DNA from: Bacteroidia bacterium
Lineage (GTDB): Bacteria > Bacteroidota > Bacteroidia > NS11-12g > UBA955
Assembly: GCA_023228875.1 (NCBI GenBank)
Contig: JALOAG010000001.1
Span: forward strand, 590,296 to 654,295
Reading direction: 5' to 3'
DNA length: 64,000 nucleotides
Shown: one piece after another, positions 53,974-63,052 of the stretch
Numbering within the stretch: position 1 is the stretch's first letter
How the letters are laid out: each line of letters starts with the position of its first letter
Program-made: the position numbers and the translations under genes
Notes under the pieces: generated by a model
Told to the model about the DNA's origin: nothing
The model's input: only the letters and a program-made list of their open reading frames with translations
Database searches by the model: none

Positions 53974-55107
53974 ATGAAAAAATATAACATTATTGCCCTT
54001 ACTCTGATTGTTCTTGCATCTTGTACCTCTAAGAATGATATTGAATCCAAAAAGAAATTGTTGGAGAAGTACAAACTCGAAGCCGTAAAGCTCAACGAGA
54101 AAATTCAACAACTTGAAATTGAATTAGGAGACGATTCAAAACAAGAGGAATTTCTGATTTCTGTTGAAGTTGACACCTTACAGACGGGTGACTATGCAAG
54201 TCAATCTGAATTTCAAGCAACCGTTGAGTCAGAACAAAATGTGTTGCTGAGTGCTGAAAATGGAGGTGCCGTTGTTGATGTACTGGTAAAAGAAGGTCAA
54301 AAAGTTTCCGCAGGGCAGTTATTAGTAAGATTAGATGCAACCATTATAGAAGCTCAAATTGCAGAAATTAAAAATGCACTTGATTTGGCAGAGAATGTTT
54401 ATGGAAAATACAAGCGCCTAAGGGAACAAAATATCGGAACAGAAATGCAATATTTGGAAGCTAAGAATCGCTATGAATCTTTGCATAGGCAATTGAATTC
54501 AGCCAATGTACGATTGTCTAAATTTTATATTAAAGCGCCTTTTAGCGGAAAGATTGATGCAGTTATGACAACAGTGGGAGCGCTCACTACACCGGGACAA
54601 CCTTTACTTAGATTGGTAAATGAGGGTGAAATGAAAGTAGTGGTGCAAGTTCCGGAATCTTATGTAGGGGTGTTTGCCAAAGGCGAAAAAGTGAATGTTA
54701 CATATCCAAGTTTGGGCAAGACTGTTTCCGAAACAATAGATGCAGTGGGTGAAGTAATTAATGCCGGAAACAGAACTTTTCAGGTTTTTATTAGACCTAA
54801 GAGCAAAGAGGTAGTATTGAAACCTAATTTGCTTGCAGTGGTTTCTGCTGATGATTTTAAAGATACCAATGTGATTACAATTCCTTCACAATTGATTAAG
54901 CGTGATGCGGCAGACAACCCTTATGTCTTTGTTGCAACTGCAACAGATAGTGCTCTATTGGTGCATAAAAGAAGCATTACAATTAAACGCTACGGTGCCG
55001 ATGTGTCAATTGTGGAATCAGGGTTGAATAGCGGAGATTTGTTGATTGTGAAAGGCTATAATAGTGTTGGAGAAGGCGATAAAGTGAAATTGGCAACCGA
55101 GGATTAA
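53974..55107 (+). CDS. RND efflux periplasmic adaptor (membrane fusion lipoprotein)
   Basis: A 377-residue lipoprotein (lipobox LASC, Cys 17) of the HlyD/AcrA family. An initial short coiled coil (about 22-48) precedes a lipoyl-like half-motif VVDVLVKEGQKVSAGQLLVRLD, an alpha hairpin, the second lipoyl half FYIKAPFSGKIDAV and beta-barrel and membrane-proximal domains. It joins the inner-membrane pump to the TolC channel. 24 bases after the TolC gene, 21 before the pump. Confidence 0.93.
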   Translation: MKKYNIIALTLIVLASCTSKNDIESKKKLLEKYKLEAVKLNEKIQQLEIELGDDSKQEEFLISVEVDTLQTGDYASQSEFQATVESEQNVLLSAENGGAVVDVLVKEGQKVSAGQLLVRLDATIIEAQIAEIKNALDLAENVYGKYKRLREQNIGTEMQYLEAKNRYESLHRQLNSANVRLSKFYIKAPFSGKIDAVMTTVGALTTPGQPLLRLVNEGEMKVVVQVPESYVGVFAKGEKVNVTYPSLGKTVSETIDAVGEVINAGNRTFQVFIRPKSKEVVLKPNLLAVVSADDFKDTNVITIPSQLIKRDAADNPYVFVATATDSALLVHKRSITIKRYGADVSIVESGLNSGDLLIVKGYNSVGEGDKVKLATED

Positions 55108-55128
55108 TATATTTAGCAACTTTTTGTA

Positions 55129-58100
55129 ATGAGTAAAAAGAAAATAAAACTAAAGGAGTTCTTTCCTTCAAACCTTGCGCTAAAAAACAGTACAAGCGTA
55201 TATTTAATGGTGATTTTGCTGGCTATTGTGGGTACAGTGAGTTATATCACAATGCCTAAAGAAAGTTTCCCTGAACTCAAACAACCCACCATTTATATTA
55301 ATACTCCTTATTTTGGTAATTCACCCGCAGATATCGAAAACTTAGTTACACGACCCATTGAGAAACAACTCAAATCACTCAAAGGTGTAAATAAATTAAA
55401 GTCCTATTCCAAGCAAGATTTTTCTATCATCATTGTTGAATTTGATTTAGATATAGCTGCTGACAAAGCATTGCAAGATACCAAAGATGCAGTGGACAAA
55501 GCCAAGTCTGACTTGCCCAATGACTTAGATGCTGAACCCAATATTTTTGAGTTAGATTTTTCTGAATTTCCAATCATGAATGTCAATATCTATGGCAATT
55601 TGCCCGATAATGAAATGAAGGAAAATGCAGAATATCTGCAAGATGAAATTGAAGGATTGCCTGAAATATCCGAAGCTCCAATCAGTGGTTTGCTTGACAA
55701 CGAGGTGAAAGTGAGCGTAGATATGTTTAAAATGGAAGCATTGTTGGTGAGTTTTCATGATATTGAGAATGCAATTAAAAATGAAAATATTTCAATGTCG
55801 GGTGGTGAGGTGAAGACAATTACCGGACAAGGAGCAGGCAGAAGATCTTTGAGAGTAGAAGGAGAGTTTAAAAATTGGAGAGAGATAGGAAATATTATTG
55901 TTAAACATGAAAACCAAGAAATCGTATATTTAAAAGATATTGCTGATATAAGTTTTGGAGCTGTTGAGCCTACAAGTTTTGCGCGGTTAAATGGTCAGAA
56001 AGTGCTGACTTTGGACATTAAAAAACGAAGTGGTCAGAATTTGATTGCAGCTGCCGATAAAATCAAAGACTTGGTAGCCAAAGCAAAAGAAAAGAAATTT
56101 CCCGATGGATTGGAAGTAACAATTACCAATGACCAGAGTTTGCATACAAAGAACATTGTTGCAAACTTAGAAAATAGCATTATCATGGCGGTGTTACTGG
56201 TTGTGTTTGTGTTGATGCTTTTCCTTGGATTACGTAGTGCTATGTTTGTCGGTATTGCAATCCCGCTCTCTATGTTTTTAGGTATTGCAATTTTGAATGC
56301 CTTTGGTTATACACTGAATATGATTATCTTGTTTTCACTCATTCTTGCTTTAGGAATGTTGGTGGACAATAGTATTGTGGTGGTTGAAAACATCTATCGT
56401 TGGAGAACAGATTTAACCAAAAGCAATCGTAAAGCCTCTAAGTTTGGGGTGGGTGAAGTTGCAATTCCAATCATTGGAAGTACAGTAACTACCTTAGCTG
56501 CTTTTATTCCACTGTTGTTTTGGAAAGATATCATTGGAGAGTTCATGAAGTTATTACCCATAACTTTGATTATTGTGTTATCTGCTTCAGTTTTTGTAGC
56601 ATTGGTTGTGAATCCGGTGATTACACAACGATTTATGAAAATTGAAAATGACAAAGCAAGCGCGCCAAAGAAGTTCTGGCTACGAACTATTGCTTTAATT
56701 GTCATTGGCATTTTGTTGAAAGTCGCTGCGACATCAATGGGTTATCAAGGTCTTTCTGTTTGGGGTGGGGTGTTCTTGTTTGCCGCCATGTTTAGTTTGT
56801 TTTATCGATTTGTCTTATTGCGCGTTATTGACTATTTCAAAGAAAAATTGATGGTAAAGGTTGAGAACGGATATTCTCACATTATTGATATTGCACTAAG
56901 TAAAAGAAACCCCGTTTGGATTTTTCTTGGAATCATTGTCTTGATGATTGTCAGTTATACCATTTTTGGACTGTCAAAACCCAGAGTCTTATTTTTCCCA
57001 GAAAACGAACCAAGGACAGTCAGTCTGTTTATTGACGCACCTTTAGGCACAGATATAGAGACAACCAATAAAATTACCCTTGAACTTGAGCAGAAAGTTC
57101 GCAAAGCGTTGGAAGGGAATATGAATATAGTAGAGGCAATTTTAGCTCAGGTAGGTGAAAAAACAGCAGACCCTTCTGATGGACCCCAAGCAGGTAGCTC
57201 GCCCAATAAAGCTCGTATTACGGTTTCTTTTATTGAAGCAGATAAACGTGTGTTTATTTCTAAGGTTTCTACTAAGTTTTTGATGGAGAAAATCAGAGAA
57301 TCAGTGTCAAGCTATACTGCTGCAAGCGTTACTGTTGCCAAAGACAGACAAGGTCCTCCGGTAGGTAAACCAATTAATCTTGAAATAAAGGGGGAAGATT
57401 ATAGCAAGTTGATTGTGTTAGTTGAAAAAGTAAAGAAAGTAATGGAAGATGCCGATGTGCCCGGTGTAGATAAACTAAAAACTGATTTAGAGTTAGATAA
57501 ACCGGAATTGCTTATCCGTGTTAATCGCGATGCTGCAAGCAGATTTGGTATCTCAACCGGACAAATTGCAATGGCACTTCGTACTGCGTTATTGGGCAAA
57601 GAAGCATCTAAGTACAAAGAGGGAGAAGATGATTATCCCATTGAAGTAAGACTTAAAGATGAGTACCGATATAATTTAAGCAGTTTGCTTAATCTCAAAA
57701 TTACTTTTAGAAATTTCAAAGGACAAATGGTACAAGTGCCTGTATCAACCGTTTGTTCTATTGAATATACAAGCTCCTACGGGACAATCAAACGCTTAGG
57801 AATGGAACGTGTTGTAACTATTTTTTCAGAAGTAAAAGATGGTTATAGTCCCACAGATATTGTAAATAAATACAAACAAATCTTAAAAACTATCCCGATG
57901 GAGACAGGTTTCTCATACAAGTTTACCGGTGAAATGGATAAACAAAATGAGTCTGCAAGCTTTATGATGCAAGCGATGATGTTTGCCGTATTCCTAATCT
58001 TCCTCATCATTGTTACTCAATTTAACTCGATTATTTACCCGTTGGTTATCATGGTAACTGTTGTGTTTAGTACAATAGGGGTGTTCTTAGGCTTCGGATT

Positions 58101-58560
58101 AGCGGGTATGGACTTTGTTATTCTAATGTGTGGTATCGGTATAATTTCACTTGCAGGTGTGGTTGTAAACAATGGTATTTTATTGATTGATTACACCAAT
58201 CTGTTAAAGTCAAACAGGAAAGCGGAGTTGGGATTAAAGAAAGATGAACCTTTGCCGGTTTCTGAAGTGCCATCGATATTAGCACGTGCAGGTAAAACTC
58301 GTTTACGCCCGGTATTGTTGACCGCAATTACAACCATACTGGGTATTGTGCCTATGGCAATAGGAATGAACATAGATTTTGTTTCACTCCTTAACAATTT
58401 TGATCCTCAGTTCTTTATTGGAGGTGATAGTGCAAACTTCTGGGGACCCATGGCTTGGACTGTTATATTTGGATTAACATTTGCCACCTTCTTAACCTTG
58501 ATTGCTGTACCGGTTATGGTATTGCTAGTGGACAAGATTGTAGCCAGACTTAAAAAATAG
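55129..58560 (+). CDS. RND-family efflux pump (AcrB-like)
   Basis: A 1,143-residue proton-driven inner-membrane transporter with twelve membrane segments and two large periplasmic loops. The N-terminal region PKESFPELKQPTIYI and the fourth membrane helix motif LGMLVDNSIVVVENIYRW with its proton-relay Asp are diagnostic; the second relay Asp found in AcrB is Asn here, a common change in this group. A second copy of the helix motif, GVVVNNGILLIDYTN, is in the C-terminal half. An extra hydrophobic pair near residues 512-565 makes it longer than AcrB. It exports hydrophobic or toxic compounds; the substrate is unknown. Confidence 0.93.
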   Translation: MSKKKIKLKEFFPSNLALKNSTSVYLMVILLAIVGTVSYITMPKESFPELKQPTIYINTPYFGNSPADIENLVTRPIEKQLKSLKGVNKLKSYSKQDFSIIIVEFDLDIAADKALQDTKDAVDKAKSDLPNDLDAEPNIFELDFSEFPIMNVNIYGNLPDNEMKENAEYLQDEIEGLPEISEAPISGLLDNEVKVSVDMFKMEALLVSFHDIENAIKNENISMSGGEVKTITGQGAGRRSLRVEGEFKNWREIGNIIVKHENQEIVYLKDIADISFGAVEPTSFARLNGQKVLTLDIKKRSGQNLIAAADKIKDLVAKAKEKKFPDGLEVTITNDQSLHTKNIVANLENSIIMAVLLVVFVLMLFLGLRSAMFVGIAIPLSMFLGIAILNAFGYTLNMIILFSLILALGMLVDNSIVVVENIYRWRTDLTKSNRKASKFGVGEVAIPIIGSTVTTLAAFIPLLFWKDIIGEFMKLLPITLIIVLSASVFVALVVNPVITQRFMKIENDKASAPKKFWLRTIALIVIGILLKVAATSMGYQGLSVWGGVFLFAAMFSLFYRFVLLRVIDYFKEKLMVKVENGYSHIIDIALSKRNPVWIFLGIIVLMIVSYTIFGLSKPRVLFFPENEPRTVSLFIDAPLGTDIETTNKITLELEQKVRKALEGNMNIVEAILAQVGEKTADPSDGPQAGSSPNKARITVSFIEADKRVFISKVSTKFLMEKIRESVSSYTAASVTVAKDRQGPPVGKPINLEIKGEDYSKLIVLVEKVKKVMEDADVPGVDKLKTDLELDKPELLIRVNRDAASRFGISTGQIAMALRTALLGKEASKYKEGEDDYPIEVRLKDEYRYNLSSLLNLKITFRNFKGQMVQVPVSTVCSIEYTSSYGTIKRLGMERVVTIFSEVKDGYSPTDIVNKYKQILKTIPMETGFSYKFTGEMDKQNESASFMMQAMMFAVFLIFLIIVTQFNSIIYPLVIMVTVVFSTIGVFLGFGLAGMDFVILMCGIGIISLAGVVVNNGILLIDYTNLLKSNRKAELGLKKDEPLPVSEVPSILARAGKTRLRPVLLTAITTILGIVPMAIGMNIDFVSLLNNFDPQFFIGGDSANFWGPMAWTVIFGLTFATFLTLIAVPVMVLLVDKIVARLKK

Positions 58561-59276
58561 TAATTCTCTTGTCCTAAAATAGGTTTACACAAAAATGTGT
58601 AAAAATGGAAAAAGAAAGTAAAGTCATTGCTGGACTAAGCATATAAAAACAAATAACAGGATTTAATCTTTAACCTGTAATAATTTTTAGGAAGAGGCAC
58701 TTAATGCCTGACGGATACAAACGGAATGAGTCCGCGAAGATTATTAATAGGTCTGTTATTACTGATTTCATGTAAATACCAGCGAGTTACAATCAGATAA
58801 AACAAAACAGGTCGTCAATTTTGACGACCTGTCCTGTTAGTAGCCCGCATGAATAAAGTGTCGAACCTTTTAAAGCATTTATTTTCTTACATTCACAATC
58901 AGTATCTACTCCTTTCAGTTAATAAGCACAAGTAGTCAGATTACCCTTATTCCCAAAACGCAGGGGAATAAGAGCTAAAAACCTTTTACTGCAAAGTCTT
59001 TCGGGTCTTTATCTTTTCTTTTTTTCTTCTCTTAAAAAGTTTGTAAAGGTATATATAAAGTGAACTATTGAATTGCAGATTGTAACGTACTGAAAACTAT
59101 CCATTTACGCATCACACTCTAAACGAAAAAAGTGTGCTGAATAAAACTATCTGCTCACAGAAGATTTGGGCTATATATGCTCTCCCTGCAACCAATTCAT
59201 TTTGTTCAAATCCATATAAAACAATGCAAAGCATTTCATTTTACTTCATTCTATATAAATCTATTCACAGGAGCAT
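58561..59276. other. 716-base region without a recognisable gene
   Basis: No open reading frame of note, no tRNA-like T-loop and no ribosomal RNA were found. It contains two hairpins: ACAGGTCGTC paired with GACGACCTGT (58807-58832) and CTTATTCCC paired with GGGAATAAG (58946-58972). The right part may be the non-coding end of the IS1-family element; a GGTATATATAAAG at 59048 resembles the expected terminal start but is not convincing. A small RNA cannot be excluded. Confidence 0.5.
58807..58832 (-). terminator. Hairpin, probable minus-strand terminator
   Basis: A 10-base-pair stem with AATTTT (plus strand) loop; on the minus strand it is followed by TTTTGTTTTA. It would stop transcripts that leave the transposase gene about 450 bases upstream. 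Confidence 0.55.
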
Positions 59277-59954
59277 TCAACTCCAAAAATAGATTTTCAG
59301 CACGGCAAGCAGCATTGCCGCACTTCTTGAAAAACAGATAGTTCTGCGATTTAGCCTTTTCAGATGCGTTCTTAGCGTGAGATTGTTTCTTTCTATGCTG
59401 TTAGTGCCGAATTGCCTTACCCGATGAACGGCTTTTGCAATAAGGTATCGGTAGTTTTTAAGCCCATCGGTAAAAATGCTTTGGGCTTGGGCTAAATGCA
59501 ATGTGTCCAAAACTATGTTGAGGGTTCTGTTGCTTCTTGACCCGACTGCAAAGCTTACTATCCGTCTGGTTGCTTTTTCTAAGGCATACACAATCCATAT
59601 CTGTTGGCTTTTGGATTTGAGAAAGGTACGGATTTCATCTACTTCATAGCTTTTGTTTTTGGGAACAGGTGGCTGCCTGATGCTTTGAGATATGGCGACA
59701 ATACGCCTTAGTAAGGTAGTGGGTGATATGTGCAGCACTCTTGCCGTGCTGCGGATGCCCATGCCTTCTTTGGTAAGGGTAATGATTTGGGAGTTGATAT
59801 TTGGGATGTAGGCGTTGTAAGTGTAGCTTTCTACACGGGTTTTGCCACAGGACTTGCAAATATATCGTTGTTTACCCGCTTGGCTTTTTCCGTTTTTTAC
59901 CATTGATTTTTCGCTATCACCACATTTGATACACGAGGTAGTATTTTTCACCAT
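59277..59954 (-). CDS. IS1-family transposase
   Basis: A 225-residue transposase. The N-terminal zinc-finger-like part has CIKCGDSEKSMVKNGKSQAG (as CIKC) and RYICKSCGK, then a helix-turn-helix (GMGIRSTARVLHISPTTLLRR), as in InsA. The catalytic part has Asp in YEVDEIRTF, Asp in IFTDGLKNY and Glu in NSIERNNLTLRTHLKR, so the DDE triad is intact. In Escherichia coli IS1 the two parts are joined by a frameshift; here one frame spans both. No frameshift or stop is present, so it may be active. Its first codons are repeated, with a one-base deletion, at the start of the RHS gene at 62424. Confidence 0.93.
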   Translation of the reverse strand: MVKNTTSCIKCGDSEKSMVKNGKSQAGKQRYICKSCGKTRVESYTYNAYIPNINSQIITLTKEGMGIRSTARVLHISPTTLLRRIVAISQSIRQPPVPKNKSYEVDEIRTFLKSKSQQIWIVYALEKATRRIVSFAVGSRSNRTLNIVLDTLHLAQAQSIFTDGLKNYRYLIAKAVHRVRQFGTNSIERNNLTLRTHLKRLNRRTICFSRSAAMLLAVLKIYFWS

Positions 59955-60097
59955 TTTTAAATGATTTAAGGTGGGTAAAAATAAAAGAACAACCCACAGG
60001 ATTGTTCTTTTATCTCTTGTTAAGATTCAAATAGTGCTTGTTTTCAATTGTTTACGATTGCCGAAATATCAAATCAACATGTCTGAAACATTACCGG
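59917..60097 (-). repeat. IS1 5'-end repeat, copy A (partner at 62388-62577)
   Basis: About 180 bases, from the IS1 end through the leader to the first 12 codons of the transposase. Copy B is more than 90 percent identical by eye, with a one-base deletion in an A-run after the ATG and a 10-base tandem duplication (AAACATTACC) at the outer end. Confidence 0.88.
59987..60013 (-). terminator. Hairpin in the IS1 leader, likely read-through barrier
   Basis: AAAAGAACAA and TTGTTCTTTT pair around nine bases; on the minus strand a TTTTATTTTTA follows. It lies about 35 bases before the transposase start and would stop outside transcripts from entering the transposase, a known trait of insertion sequences. 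A copy is present at about 62455-62481. Confidence 0.6.
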
Positions 60098-60589
60098 TTA
60101 TTGGGCAAAACCTGAATGAAAGATATACTTACAGTAATATGTAGTATCTCCATTACTCCTCTTATCAAGGATTTTTAAGGAAAGGCTATCATTAATTACC
60201 TCTCCTTCTCCGTGCCTATATGTCCCATAGTTAGATTTTAACTCATATGTAATATGATTTCCATCTAAGTGATAATAACCGTAGACATCATTAAAAGGCC
60301 AATAACTTTCTTTTATTATTTCAGGTGTTCCTTTGGTAATCTTATAATTGACCTTTCCGTCATTATAAAATCTTAAATAGGAATAATAAGATTCCCCGCT
60401 TTTTTTATCTATATAATTATAATAATAAAATCCATCTGTCTTTAACGCTGCGTTTACTTGCAATTTAAAATCCTTAGAATAGTATTTGTATGACGCAGGT
60501 TTAGGATGAGTGCCTATCATTAGCCAAGAACAGCCATTTAAAAGCATTGCTAATGCTATAAATGACAATATTTTAATATTAATCGTCAT
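60098..60589 (-). CDS. Small lipoprotein, candidate immunity protein of the inner RHS cassette
   Basis: A 163-residue product with a lipoprotein signal peptide (LLNGCS, Cys 20). The mature part is rich in Tyr and Lys, beta in character, with YYHLDGNHITYELKSNYGTY. I do not recognise a family. It begins five bases after the end of the RHS tip gene and on the same strand, the usual place for an immunity protein, and a periplasmic lipid-anchored form would suit a toxin that acts outside the cytoplasm. The stop codon is at the boundary with the IS1 end, so the C-terminus may have been cut. Confidence 0.55.
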   Translation of the reverse strand: MTINIKILSFIALAMLLNGCSWLMIGTHPKPASYKYYSKDFKLQVNAALKTDGFYYYNYIDKKSGESYYSYLRFYNDGKVNYKITKGTPEIIKESYWPFNDVYGYYHLDGNHITYELKSNYGTYRHGEGEVINDSLSLKILDKRSNGDTTYYCKYIFHSGFAQ

Positions 60590-60594
60590 TGATG

Positions 60595-62424
60595 CTATTG
60601 CTTTTTAAATAGTGGACTAGTATAATTTAATTTAAAACCAGGTTTAAACCCTGATGTTCCTGTGTTTTTAAATATTGGGTACAAATTTCCATCTTTGTGA
60701 GCAACATGATTTTGCCAAAAGCCCTGTGTCCAATTACCTCTACTTGTCAATCCCCCACCTAAAACACCAGAGTTTGTTTGCATTTGAAAATTTAACGAAG
60801 ACTCTTGAAAATAATTAACATTACTATTAGATGTAACATACGATTTACCATCAAGAGAGGTTTCTCTATTGTGCACATCTCCTCCAATAAAATTAGGTTG
60901 TGGCGTTACAATTTGAAAACTATATCCTGCTTGCCAGGTATTAGCTCCAAAGTTAGTGTAGGTTGCATGACCATTTGCCCCGTCATAACCATCTCTTCCA
61001 TCTCCCCACATATCATTTAAGTGAGAAACTAGTAAGCTACCAGACTTCCAATCTCCCCTTAAATAAGGTCCGCCTATTCTTTGATTGATATTCTCCCCAC
61101 TTACATTACTTCCAAATTGAAATGTTTGATTCCATCCAATTGTTCCACTGGACGAGGTAGAACCAACACCACTACCTGCAAACTGATGTCCACCATTAAC
61201 AAAACCTCTATAGGCAGGAGTCATATTAGGGCCAACACTTACTCCAAAAAAAGCTTGAGCACTTCCATCTACACCAACTCCACCATTACCCCATTTCCTA
61301 GAATAAAGATTTAGTTCCCCTCTAGCTCCTCCTTCCATTGATATACTATTAAAACCAACTTGGGTTTGTTTCCAAGTAACTGAAGCAAAAATTCCTACAC
61401 TCGTGGTTGCTTTAAAAGAAAAATCCGATTTAAATCCAAAAGAAAATATTGGATCACCAGGGCCTTCGCCTTCAACATCAACTAACCGAACGGGATTATT
61501 CGCTGCATAACAAAAAGGGCTATTCGCTGGAAATTCCTTCCAACGAGGATCGATACTTAAAAACTTACCAGTTCGAGGATCATAAATTCTCGATCCAAAA
61601 TCAACGCTATTACCAATGCCTTTGATTTCATTATCCATACGTTTTCCATTAAACCCATATTCATAATCTCCAGCATTGTAGTTTCTTCCCGGCATAATCG
61701 CCCCGAAGGCGTAATAGTCACTGATGCTTATTATCTCCGCTTCAAAATACCCCACCGTTCCACTCACCAAAGTGTCTTCCACAGGAATCGGTCTGTCTGT
61801 TACCACAACCAACACATTACCAAGGTGATTACTCAACTCAAATCCTTTCTGACCTATGTAGTGTTGCTTATATTCCATATCAACCTCCGCTTCAAATATA
61901 ATAGTTTCTTCCTCATCTGTTTCCACCAAAGTGAATTTTGTTTTGTGTACCCCCAATCGGCTGCTGCCGTAGAGATGAAACTCCTCCACCGCAAAAATCT
62001 CCACCTTTGCCGTATATAGCCCCGCGAGGTATTCCATCAAATCGTCCAATGCCTGCTGGTCAAAATAACCCACAATATCTGCTTTGTTGTTCAGCAAATT
62101 CAATTCAATTGGTGCATTAAGCACACAAAAACCCGTGGGGTGCGCGCGCAAAGCCTTGCGCATAAACATCTGGGCATTGTGTCCATAATAGAATTCCAGC
62201 ATTTCTGCCCTTGTCATTTCGCCTGTTGCGTCAATCATGCTCCACAAAGTAGTAGAGCCGAAATAATTGTAGGTAAGTGTTGAAAAATAAGGCAACAGGT
62301 ACATGGCTGTTGCCTGAGATTTTAATCCGCTGTAAGCAGCATAAATATTCTCCAGCATCCAGGGAGAGAAACCGACATAGCCAACCACCACCACATTGGA
62401 TACACGAGGTAGTTTTTTCACCAT
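60595..62424 (-). CDS. Truncated RHS protein with polymorphic-toxin tip and IS1-derived start
   Basis: A 609-residue fragment of a normally much larger RHS protein. Codons 1-12 (MVKKLPRVSNVV) derive from the 5' end of an IS1 transposase. Residues about 145-318 are the RHS core end: HLYGSSRLGV, ELSNHLGNVL, SDYYAFGAIMPGRNY, YGFNGKRMDNEIKG, SRIYDPRTGKFLSIDPRW and CYAANNPVRLVDVEGEGP. The variable tip (about 322-609) is glycine- and beta-rich, with WGDGRDGYDGANGHATYT; it reminds me of polymorphic toxin type 23 domains, but the match is from memory. The fragment could be a displaced tip awaiting recombination, or an expressed protein using the IS start codon. Confidence 0.8.
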   Translation of the reverse strand: MVKKLPRVSNVVVVGYVGFSPWMLENIYAAYSGLKSQATAMYLLPYFSTLTYNYFGSTTLWSMIDATGEMTRAEMLEFYYGHNAQMFMRKALRAHPTGFCVLNAPIELNLLNNKADIVGYFDQQALDDLMEYLAGLYTAKVEIFAVEEFHLYGSSRLGVHKTKFTLVETDEEETIIFEAEVDMEYKQHYIGQKGFELSNHLGNVLVVVTDRPIPVEDTLVSGTVGYFEAEIISISDYYAFGAIMPGRNYNAGDYEYGFNGKRMDNEIKGIGNSVDFGSRIYDPRTGKFLSIDPRWKEFPANSPFCYAANNPVRLVDVEGEGPGDPIFSFGFKSDFSFKATTSVGIFASVTWKQTQVGFNSISMEGGARGELNLYSRKWGNGGVGVDGSAQAFFGVSVGPNMTPAYRGFVNGGHQFAGSGVGSTSSSGTIGWNQTFQFGSNVSGENINQRIGGPYLRGDWKSGSLLVSHLNDMWGDGRDGYDGANGHATYTNFGANTWQAGYSFQIVTPQPNFIGGDVHNRETSLDGKSYVTSNSNVNYFQESSLNFQMQTNSGVLGGGLTSRGNWTQGFWQNHVAHKDGNLYPIFKNTGTSGFKPGFKLNYTSPLFKKQ

Positions 62425-62577
62425 TTTTAAATGATTTAAGGTGGGTAAAAATAAAAGAACAACCCACAGGGTTGTTCTTTTATCTCTTGTTACGATTCAA
62501 ATAGTGCTTGTTTTCAATTGTTTACGATTTCCAAAATGCCAAATCAACATGTCTGAAACATTACCAAACATTACCGG
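62388..62577 (-). repeat. IS1 5'-end repeat, copy B (IS1 remnant)
   Basis: Matches 59917-60097 from CACCACAT (inner end) through the hairpin and leader to CATTACCGG. Only the first 37 bases of the transposase gene survive, with a one-base deletion, before the sequence switches to RHS core. It marks a junction between the two RHS cassettes. Confidence 0.88.
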
Positions 62578-62605
62578 AACAGGAAAACGGACGGAAAAGG
62601 GCTTT

Positions 62606-63052
62606 TTAATCTATCGTGTGGTATAATACTTGGGTTTCTGATAGTATTAATTCTATTACTCTTGTTTTGTGGCTCTTATCATATGGTATAGAAAGCAAAA
62701 GTTTTTCATCAGGATAAACGATAGTCTTCCTATTTGCTGTTTCCCCTTCAATTCTAATACTATCAGTAAGGGGGTGTCCTGTCTGTATAAACTTATCTGA
62801 TTTTATTAGTTTAATTTGTAGTGTATCACTTATAAACGAATAGTAAAAAGGGGTGTACACCCCTTTTTTAAATGAAGCAGGTATATTCTCAATCTCAAAA
62901 GGAATAACACTTTTATTGATTAAAGTGAAATTTATTTTTCGCTTTTTCTTTTGCACAGTTATTATTTCAATTTCATTTTGTGCGTTTGTTGCGTAAGTAC
63001 CACTTAAAGAGCAAACCAAAAACATTAATATTTTTAGACTTAATTTATTCAT
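62606..63052 (-). CDS. Secreted small protein, candidate immunity protein of the outer RHS cassette
   Basis: A 148-residue product with a signal peptide ending near residue 25 (GTYATNAQ). The mature part is a beta-sandwich-like domain with KRKINFTLINKSVIPFEIENIP (as KINFTLINKS) and ends LSETQVLYHTID. The start overlaps the end of the RHS gene by eight bases on the same strand, as expected for a toxin/immunity pair. I do not know a family for it. A periplasmic location would match protection against a toxin that acts on the cell envelope. Confidence 0.55.
   Translation of the reverse strand: MNKLSLKILMFLVCSLSGTYATNAQNEIEIITVQKKKRKINFTLINKSVIPFEIENIPASFKKGVYTPFYYSFISDTLQIKLIKSDKFIQTGHPLTDSIRIEGETANRKTIVYPDEKLLLSIPYDKSHKTRVIELILSETQVLYHTID

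Larger units (their letters stand above)
59277..60095 (-). mobile_element. IS1-family insertion sequence (left end unresolved)
   Basis: The end upstream of the transposase reads GGTAATGTTTCAGACATG on the minus strand from 60095, which resembles the IS1 terminal repeat consensus (GGTnATG...). The opposite terminus was not found with confidence between 58561 and 59277; a GGTATATATAAAG at 59048 is a weak candidate. No target-site duplication was seen. The outer end lies two bases from the stop codon of the neighbouring lipoprotein gene. Confidence 0.7.

Noticed and set aside
59048..59070. GGTATATATAAAG as the left terminal repeat of the IS1 element
   Set aside because: It shares only GGTA and a weak TATTGAATTG block with the right end, and no flanking duplication supports it; kept only as a weak candidate.
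58561..59276. tRNA or rRNA in the region without genes
   Set aside because: No GTTCRANNC T-loop with a matching acceptor stem and no ribosomal RNA segment was found by reading both strands.
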